In this document: positions 1 to 5,900 of the stretch, one piece after another | How positions within the stretch are numbered: the first letter of the stretch is position 1 | Layout of the letters: each line of letters begins with the position of its first letter | NCBI GenBank assembly: GCA_947379685.1 | Contig: CANCOG010000315.1 | Location: 1 to 6,161 of the forward strand | Reading direction: 5' to 3' | Length of the DNA: 6,161 nt | From: Flavipsychrobacter stenotrophus | GTDB lineage: Bacteria; Bacteroidota; Bacteroidia; Chitinophagales; Chitinophagaceae | Made by a program: the position numbers and the translations under genes | Notes under the pieces: model-generated | Told to the model about the DNA's origin: nothing | Database searches by the model: none | The model's input: only the letters and a program-made list of their open reading frames with translations

Positions 1-1221
1 GGTGACCGGGAAAAGGCGATCAGCTATTCACAACAGGCACTGCAACTTACGGAAGAAGAAAACCAGCCTGAACACTATGCGCGCATATTATACAACATGA
101 GCGGCTTTTATGAAGGTAAGGAATCAGGCACGGCGATTGCATTACTGAAAAAAGCATTACAAAAGACGGAACAAATTGAGGCGAACCTTCTAAGATCTGA
201 CATCCTCAATCAGTTGAGTGAAGTTTATGCCCAAAACGGCGATTTTAAAACGGCGCTGGACTTCAAAAACAGGCACGATGATCTTAACGACAGTCTCTTC
301 AGCCTTCAGAAGGCGGCGGAAATTTCAAACCTGCAATCTCTGTATGAATTGGAGGCTTCGAAAATCAAAATTTCGGAACTGAACTTACAAAAGAAAAAGC
401 AAGCACTTGAACGGAACCTGATCATAACTTGTGTTGCATTTCTAATCCTCATCATCGTGGGCCTATCGGTTTCTCAATTAAGAATTATGCGCCTCAACAA
501 CAAACTGAAAGCCAGTGAAGAGGTATTGGAGGAGACCAACAAAATAAAGGATAAACTTTTTGGCATAATTGGACATGACCTTAAAGGTCCTGTTGGTAAT
601 ATACAGGCGTTGCTTACTATATACGAAAACCCGGCCACCCAGCCAGAACAGAAATCAATTATATTTAAGTCGATGAAGAGCGTAACCGACGCTGCACTGG
701 ACAAACTCAACGAATTACTCCTCTGGGGACAAGCCCAAATAAAGGGCATTGTCTATGACCCGCACGTGATCAATGCCGGGCAATACATTTCCAGCAACAT
801 GAAGCTGAAAGCAAGTGAAGCAGAAACGAAAAATATTAAAATTACAAGTCTGGTTGACCCAAACCTGACCATATTTGCCGACCCCGCGCATTTCGACCTT
901 ATCATCCGAAACTTACTCTCAAATTCTATTAAGTATACTGACCAAAATGGTGAGATCGAAATTGAAATGTCCAGAGAATTGAAACCAGGGTTTACTGTAT
1001 TTGCCGTTCGCGACAATGGTATTGGCTTAACCAAAACGACTGCACAATCGATATTCCTTGCAAAAAACCAGAGTATCTCAGGCACAATGAATGAAAAAGG
1101 CACATCGCTTGGTCTATTGTTATGCCGGCAGTACGTTGAACAAAACGGCGGAACTATTTGGGTAGAAAGTGAGCCAGGCAAGGGTGCTACTTTCTTTTTT
1201 ACTATTCCAGACCGGACCTAG
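1..1221 (+). CDS. TPR-containing membrane sensor histidine kinase (5' end outside window)
   Basis: This is a sensor kinase that would autophosphorylate on a histidine and pass the phosphate to a response regulator. The frame is open from base 1, so the first in-frame ATG (97) is internal: the 32 codons before it read as a good TPR helix pair (GDREKAISYSQQAL). Counting visible codons, TPR-like helices cover about 1-100, a Leu/Lys-rich coiled coil 101-138, one transmembrane helix 139-158, and a linker helix 160-180. The HisKA H-box IIGHDLKGP has the phospho-acceptor His at codon 192 (574-576). The HATPase domain has an N-box (NLLSNSIKYT), a G1 box (DNGIGL) and a G2 box (KGTSLGL, Ser in place of the usual Gly). 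It ends in GGTIWVESEPGKGATFFFTIP. The TPR part before the membrane helix is probably periplasmic, with the kinase core cytoplasmic. No receiver domain or response regulator gene is visible. Family assignment is firm; the signal and partner are unknown. Confidence 0.93.
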   Translation, partial: GDREKAISYSQQALQLTEEENQPEHYARILYNMSGFYEGKESGTAIALLKKALQKTEQIEANLLRSDILNQLSEVYAQNGDFKTALDFKNRHDDLNDSLFSLQKAAEISNLQSLYELEASKIKISELNLQKKKQALERNLIITCVAFLILIIVGLSVSQLRIMRLNNKLKASEEVLEETNKIKDKLFGIIGHDLKGPVGNIQALLTIYENPATQPEQKSIIFKSMKSVTDAALDKLNELLLWGQAQIKGIVYDPHVINAGQYISSNMKLKASEAETKNIKITSLVDPNLTIFADPAHFDLIIRNLLSNSIKYTDQNGEIEIEMSRELKPGFTVFAVRDNGIGLTKTTAQSIFLAKNQSISGTMNEKGTSLGLLLCRQYVEQNGGTIWVESEPGKGATFFFTIPDRT

Positions 1222-1357
1222 TGTCAGATCAAAATGAAAAAGTCAAAAATGGAAAGTGTTATTTGTACTTAGTTATTGTGCAATTTCTGCTTGATTACGC
1301 AAAAGAAAATAGTCAACCAATTTAAATTCTGTGTCGGCAATAGTAATTGACTTCCTG

Positions 1358-2497
1358 CTATTTCCAGCTTTTCTTGCTTTTGAAGAGGATGTAGGGCGTG
1401 AATGCAAAATTATACAACATCCATCCGAAATCGAACAACGGAAATAATGCGATCAGTTTATAGTCTTTCAGCCTGATTGCTGTGACTGCCCATAGTGACC
1501 AATACAGAGCGCATCTTGTTCCCAGAATACATGCTGCCAACGGCAGGTACCCCGTAAAGGCGAGCATCACAAAATAGAACCAGGTTGCGGCATGAGTGAA
1601 ACCATATGCCCCCAATAAACGCTGAATGCCTGGCTTATACAACTTACCTACTGATAGATGCCTTTGCTTTTGTTGAATGTACTCACCCAGTGATTGCTTG
1701 GTCCCCGAGTAGGTAAAGGATTCCGGGTCGGATACTACTGTGTAATTGGTTGGCGTCGCAAATAGGTTTACCAACAAGTCATCGTCACCAGACGCAATGG
1801 CATCCCATGTAGGTGTGTCGATAGCCCTTTTCATCATCGACTTTGTGCAGACCAGGTTCCTGCCTACAGCCATGTAGGGTTTTCCGGCCTGGTAGTAAGT
1901 TGCCATTTGTAAAAAGGCATGTACATTCTCCCAGCGTGAAAAAGCATTTAGCAATCCGCCAGTTGCCGTGTATGCCCCGAAGCCGGCAACTATCTCTTTC
2001 CCTTTACACAAAGGAGCGACCATTTTGCTGAGCCAGTTTTCACTTGCCGGATAACAGTCAGCATCTGTAAGCATTAACCAATCGTAGTTTGCTGATTGCA
2101 CGCCCATACTCAGCGCGAAGTTCTTGGCCTTAAGAGTTCGCTCATCTCCAGCGCTGATGGTTACTGTCCTTAGCTGCTTGTAGTTCTCCTTCAACCGGTT
2201 CAATACCGCTTCAGTTCCGTCTGTCGATGCGTCGTTAACTACTATTACTTCAAACGCTGCATCAGCTGAATCTGTCAGGTATTTTTGAGACAGTACTTTC
2301 GGCAGATATTTTTCTAGATTTTCAGCTTCGTTACGAGCGCAAATGATAATGGATACGGGTTTTAAACCCTGTATTCCATCGGCCTTAGCAGTATCTTTCA
2401 GCCATAAAATCCTGACAAAAAAATAGCACGCATAACCGCATTGCACAGCTACCCAGAAGATAAAAGCATAAAAGATTATCGTAGCTACTATTCCCAA
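1358..2497 (-). CDS. Membrane-anchored family 2 glycosyltransferase
   Basis: This is a GT-A fold glycosyltransferase of the GT2 / cellulose-synthase-like type. It should transfer a sugar from a nucleotide-sugar to a lipid or polysaccharide acceptor at the inner membrane. The 379 residues show an N-terminal membrane helix (about 3-30) and the nucleotide-binding strand VSIIICARNEAENL (48-61). VIVVNDASTDGT (84-95) is followed by the DxD metal site TDADC (144-148), the acceptor-side motif SGDDDLL (236-242) and QQKQRH (275-280), which corresponds to the QxxRW motif with His for Trp. Hydrophobic C-terminal helices lie at about 303-325, 328-341 and 347-372. The start is TTG at 2497: the frame stays open only to a TGA at 2531-2533, with no ATG between, and a TAnnTTTG promoter element 35 bp upstream fits this start. 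The stop is TAG (1360-1358). It converges with the kinase gene and diverges from the surface protein gene, so it appears monocistronic here. The sugar and acceptor cannot be read from sequence; carotenoid, exopolysaccharide or glycolipid roles are all possible. Confidence 0.9.
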   Translation of the reverse strand: MGIVATIIFYAFIFWVAVQCGYACYFFVRILWLKDTAKADGIQGLKPVSIIICARNEAENLEKYLPKVLSQKYLTDSADAAFEVIVVNDASTDGTEAVLNRLKENYKQLRTVTISAGDERTLKAKNFALSMGVQSANYDWLMLTDADCYPASENWLSKMVAPLCKGKEIVAGFGAYTATGGLLNAFSRWENVHAFLQMATYYQAGKPYMAVGRNLVCTKSMMKRAIDTPTWDAIASGDDDLLVNLFATPTNYTVVSDPESFTYSGTKQSLGEYIQQKQRHLSVGKLYKPGIQRLLGAYGFTHAATWFYFVMLAFTGYLPLAACILGTRCALYWSLWAVTAIRLKDYKLIALFPLFDFGWMLYNFAFTPYILFKSKKSWK

Positions 2498-2531
2498 ACA
2501 GTTGTATTTATCTCTTGTTTTCGAATGAACT

Positions 2532-2539
2532 CAAAAGTA
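2532..2539 (-). promoter_or_regulatory. Probable -7 promoter element of the glycosyltransferase gene
   Basis: Read on the minus strand the bases are TACTTTTG, an exact match to the Bacteroidota -7 consensus TAnnTTTG. Transcription would start roughly 5-8 bases downstream, giving a leader of about 30 bases before the TTG at 2497. The -33 element is weak: the nearest TTTG (minus strand, 2556-2553) lies only 13 bp upstream, closer than the usual spacing. The match and position support it; activity is inferred. Confidence 0.5.
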
Positions 2540-2696
2540 GAGATTTAATTTCCAAATGGCTGACTTAAAGCGGTTCCGGCTCTGATATCATACGGCTAAC
2601 CTGACGTAGTTAAGGCATTGGGTTGAACAACATTCATCTGTTATAGAACACAATCCAGCCCACTATCAAGCAATTTTTGCATTACGATTCACCAAA

Positions 2697-2708
2697 TTTG
2701 TTAACAAA
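2697..2708. promoter_or_regulatory. Perfect 12-bp palindrome, candidate operator
   Basis: TTTGTTAACAAA reads identically on both strands, centred between 2702 and 2703; the symmetry stops at the next base pair. It lies 16 bp left of the first LytTR-like box and about 155 bp upstream of the surface protein start. Short palindromes of this kind are typical sites for dimeric helix-turn-helix regulators, but AT-rich DNA produces them by chance, and no regulator is encoded nearby. It is best treated as a possible binding site only. Confidence 0.25.
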
Positions 2709-2723
2709 AAGTAGTCAAAAATT

Positions 2724-2756
2724 ACCGTTCGTGAAGAAAAACGACCGTTCGTGAAG
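2724..2756 (+). promoter_or_regulatory. Tandem LytTR/AlgR-type binding boxes upstream of the surface protein gene
   Basis: The 13-mer ACCGTTCGTGAAG occurs at 2724-2736 and again, without mismatch, at 2744-2756. The two copies are in the same orientation with a 20-bp period, close to two helical turns. The core ACCGTTCGT satisfies every position of the LytTR-domain consensus [TA][AC][CA]GTTN[AG][TG] and resembles the CCGTTCGTC box of AlgR. LytTR regulators characteristically bind paired 9-bp direct repeats about 20-22 bp apart. The pair ends about 28 bp before the candidate -7 element (2785), a normal place for an activator. The repeat, spacing and consensus match are seen; binding by a LytTR response regulator is inferred, and no such gene is in the window. 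Confidence 0.6.
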
Positions 2757-2764
2757 TTTTTCTT
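2734..2764. repeat. 9-bp perfect inverted repeat overlapping the direct repeats
   Basis: AAGAAAAAC (2734-2742) is the exact reverse complement of GTTTTTCTT (2756-2764), separated by 13 bases that contain most of the second LytTR-like box. It resembles a hairpin with a T-rich right arm, but there is no gene ending upstream for it to terminate, since both flanking genes start from this region. It may be part of the operator architecture or a by-product of the A-rich and T-rich flanks. Confidence 0.4.
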
Positions 2765-2784
2765 TATAATATATTCCCAACAAC

Positions 2785-2791
2785 TAATTTG
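2785..2791 (+). promoter_or_regulatory. Candidate -7 element of the surface protein promoter (imperfect)
   Basis: TAATTTG is one T short of the TAnnTTTG consensus. No TTTG is found at the expected -33 position, where the sequence is a run of T with TTTCTTT. A weak core promoter just downstream of paired activator boxes would suit an activator-dependent gene. Transcription would start near 2797, leaving a leader of about 65 bases. The TTATAAT at 2764-2770 is an alternative -10-like element. Confidence 0.3.
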
Positions 2792-2862
2792 CCGTCGAAT
2801 TAGTGAGTCACCGGAATTAGCTGATTTTCCTCAATAGGCTAATCATTAACAACTAACATTTT

Positions 2863-2919
2863 ATGAAAAATATTTTCCTTACTTTGATCTTTCTGTTTAT
2901 CTCGCAAACCTTGTGGGGA
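2863..2919 (+). other. Signal peptide of the surface protein
   Basis: Residues 1-19 have a Lys at position 2, a hydrophobic core (IFLTLIFLFI) and a polar-to-small end LWG followed by QC. Cleavage before Gln20 is the common Sec signal-peptidase I pattern in Bacteroidota. The nearby Cys21 is preceded by Gln, which breaks the lipobox, so this is not called a lipoprotein. Confidence 0.8.
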
Positions 2920-5900
2920 CAATGCGATACGACACGAATCACCGGTTCACATTATGTGCCGGTGGGTGCCAGCACTACATTGGGAAATTCCAACACGGGT
3001 GGAACCTGGAGCGTTAGTGACACCAATGTGGCATTCATTAATATCTCAACGGGAGTAATAACCGGGAAGTCAACCGGAGCCGTAACTGTGACATATAACA
3101 TGCCGGGGGCATGCATTCTATTTTATTCAACGCTGAGCTTTAATATAACCCCAGGCATTGCCGGGCCACAAAACGTGAGTATAGCAGATACCGCTACCTT
3201 ACATGATTCCGCGTCTACGGGCGGGAGGTGGAAGAGTGCCGATACAACTATTGCGAAAATTGATGCAACTTCAGGTAGGATAACGGGAATTCGGAAGGGT
3301 GTAGTTTTGATTACCTGCGCCATTTCAGCGGGAGGCCATAGCATTTCTGCAACGCGACCCGTTACTGTTACTTCTGGTATAGCGGGCAGAAGGCATCTGT
3401 GTATTGGCGATACGTCAAGGCTTCTTGATACGGTTGCCGGTGGTACATGGCAAATACTTGATTCCAACATTGCCGCCATTGATTCAACTTCCGGATTGTT
3501 GTTTGCAAAAACTGCTGGAAACACGATTGTAACTTATACCAAAATCATTTCCGGCCTTGTATGTCATGGCACTGATTCTGTTTGGATAACCAGGGGGTGG
3601 TCAGGTTCGAAGAAAATATGCATCAATGATTCCACATACTTCCGGGATTCGGTTGCCGGTGGCAGATGGTGGGTCAATGATACTTCAATTGCAGTAATAG
3701 ATTCCGCGACAGGATTGTTACGTGCAATTTCAGCAGGGAATGCCCGGATCAACTACTTGATATCTTCGGCCCGTGGCTATTATTTTGTCACTGATACGAT
3801 TCAGGTAGCACCAGTACCGGGTTTGCCGAGTATTTCAGGACCACTTGCTTATTGCGCTGGCAATAGTTACAGGTTCCCGACCATGGCTGCAAGTGTTATG
3901 TGGACATCTGACAATTATTGGCTCACTCCATTTGATGACGGCCGGTACTCGGATTTCCATACACGCATTTCTGGTCACACTACCCCAGACTCAACGAAAT
4001 TTCGGTATACATCCAGCTATTGCAGTTACGTTCACGACTCCGTTAAAGTGAAGATCAACCCCCTTCCGAACCCGGGTGTAATAACGGGCGGCTGGGTAAC
4101 CATTTGCAATGGAGACTCAGTAGTATTGCATGAAACAGTTTCAGGCGGTACCTGGCGCAACTTTTTTTCTGCATATTCTTCACTTAGCAGTACTGGAGTA
4201 CTCAAGGGGTTGCCTTCAATCTTTTATTCAGTTGACGTGTACCCGGAATACTGGGTTACAAATTCATATGGATGCACTGATATTGCTTCAACCGGGATAA
4301 CTATAAACCCCCGGCCCAGTGCCGGAACTATTACCGGAGCACCAACCGTTCATCTCGGCATTATTGGTAACTATGGCGCAACAAGTATTGGTACAGCCGA
4401 CAGATGGAGTATTACACCAACTTCCATTGCAACAATATCTTCAACCGGGCAGGTGACGACCATGGCACTTGGTACGGCCACCATAAAGCATGTAGTATCT
4501 ACATCATGTGGCATCGATTCCGTGTCACGAACTATCACAATTACGCCTCCTGCCGTTGGTGCAGCTACTTCACTTTTCACCGGCTTCGTAAATAGTTTCT
4601 GTTCAGCTCCGCAATTCGGAGTAAGTACGGTCTCGCATACAGCCGCTTACAAACTCAAAACATATTTCGGGGACGGGTCGTTTGACTCGTTGACCATACC
4701 AGCTGATTCATCCACTGCCCTCTCAACATATTACCACGCCTACCCCAATTCGGGCACCTACAGTATTAAGCAAGTACTCTTTAATGGCTCTTCCCGGATA
4801 GATTCAGTTGCATTTCCTTATACACACCTCACATGTAACAATGTTAGCCTCGAATTTTACAAAGATCTGGACCACGACTGTGCCTACCACGATTCAACCG
4901 ATTTCATGAACCTTAACCCAATCAGGGTAGTTATTGACTCTAATGGAGTAACCATCGATACCATTCCAGCAACTTCAGGTCTGTATTACCGCGAATGGGG
5001 AAACGCAGGCGACGTGTATGCCTATAGAATTATCTCTTCTGCCGTTGCAATGAGTTGCCCTGCATCGGGAGTAGTCTACGATACAATAAACACAGGTACG
5101 GCTGTTTCGAAATTCAAATTCATTGGGTTGACTTGCACAAGTTCTGGCTTTGACCTGGCAGAACACACTACAGCAATAACCGGCAGGCACCGCCAGGATA
5201 TGGCCATTAATATCAATAATAACTACTGTGCAGTCGAAGATGGTGTAGTAACAATGAACTTTGACAGCAGGTTTAATTTTACTTATGCGAGTCCTTACCC
5301 TACTTCCATTTCTGGTTCAACACTTAGCTGGAACTTCACCCATATATCCGACGTTTCAGGAATTCGTCCGAATATCTATGTACATCTTGAAGTGCCATCC
5401 AGCTCCTGGCTTTCACCCGGCACACCCGTATATTCAACGATAGCAATCACACCAACCACTGGTGGCGACCTCGATACCAGCAACAATGTAATAGTAAGAG
5501 CTGATACCGTTAAATCATCCTGGGATCCGAATATGATGCTGGTATCACCATCTGGCAACGTACTCAATGGCACTAAGCTCCATTATACAATTGAGTTCGA
5601 AAATGATGGCAACGATACTGCGAAAAACATCTTCGTGATGGATACCTTATCCGATGCACTGGATCTTTCCAGTATGGAACTTGTGATGGCGACAGCAAGA
5701 ATGAACATCAGCTACCTCACGAGCGGAGGACATAATATCATCAAATTCGATTTTCCGAAAATAAACCTGCCAGACAGCTCGCATCACCTGCATTGCACAG
5801 GGCAGGTAATGTTCAACATTAAAACAAAGCGTGGGTTGGCTGATGGCACACACATCTATAATCATGCAGGCATTTTCTTTGATGACAACCCTGCTGTTAT

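Larger units (their letters stand above)
2498..2862. other. Divergent intergenic control region
   Basis: This 365-bp AT-rich gap lies between the 5' ends of the glycosyltransferase (leftward) and the surface protein (rightward). No credible protein-coding frame or RNA gene was seen in it. Reading left to right it holds a TAnnTTTG element facing left (2532-2539), a stretch with nothing recognised (about 2560-2690), and a 12-bp palindrome (2697-2708). These are followed by two 13-bp direct repeats (2724-2756), a T-rich / TATAAT-like stretch (2757-2775), an imperfect rightward -7 element (2785-2791) and an A-rich leader running to the ATG at 2863. The regulatory density is clearly on the surface-protein side. 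Confidence 0.8.

Noticed and set aside
474..749. 91-codon minus-strand frame inside the kinase gene
   Set aside because: It is antisense to the H-box region, and its Ser/Leu-rich translation is what the shadow of a helical coding region gives.
1015..1035. A third LytTR-like core (CCGTTCGCG) within the kinase gene near 1004
   Set aside because: It is a single copy in conserved coding sequence for VRDNG, without a paired repeat, so it is chance similarity.
753..1181. 142-codon minus-strand frame inside the kinase gene
   Set aside because: It lies wholly antisense to conserved HATPase sequence, and its translation shows no domain or signal.
1222..1357. Possible bidirectional terminator between the convergent kinase and glycosyltransferase genes
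   Set aside because: Only a 6-bp inverted repeat (AGTCAA 1311-1316 / TTGACT 1347-1352) with a 30-base loop is present, with no GC-rich stem and no T run directly after it. No convincing terminator can be called.
2734..2764. Rho-independent terminator from the inverted repeat and its T run
   Set aside because: No gene ends upstream in that direction, the stem is almost all A-T, and both flanking genes begin in this gap.
2904..2925. Lipoprotein signal with Cys21 as lipid anchor
   Set aside because: The residue before Cys is Gln and the preceding residues are WG, which does not fit the lipobox; cleavage before Gln20 fits better.
3123..3524. 133-codon minus-strand frame inside the surface protein gene
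   Set aside because: It overlaps Ig-like units with clear protein-level repeat structure on the plus strand; its apparent repeats (VESMAAMLE, PPATVSRSL) are the reverse reading of those units.
3564..3752. 62-codon minus-strand frame resembling the 3123-3524 one
   Set aside because: The likeness comes from the related Ig-like units 3 and 4 read backwards, not from a duplicated gene.
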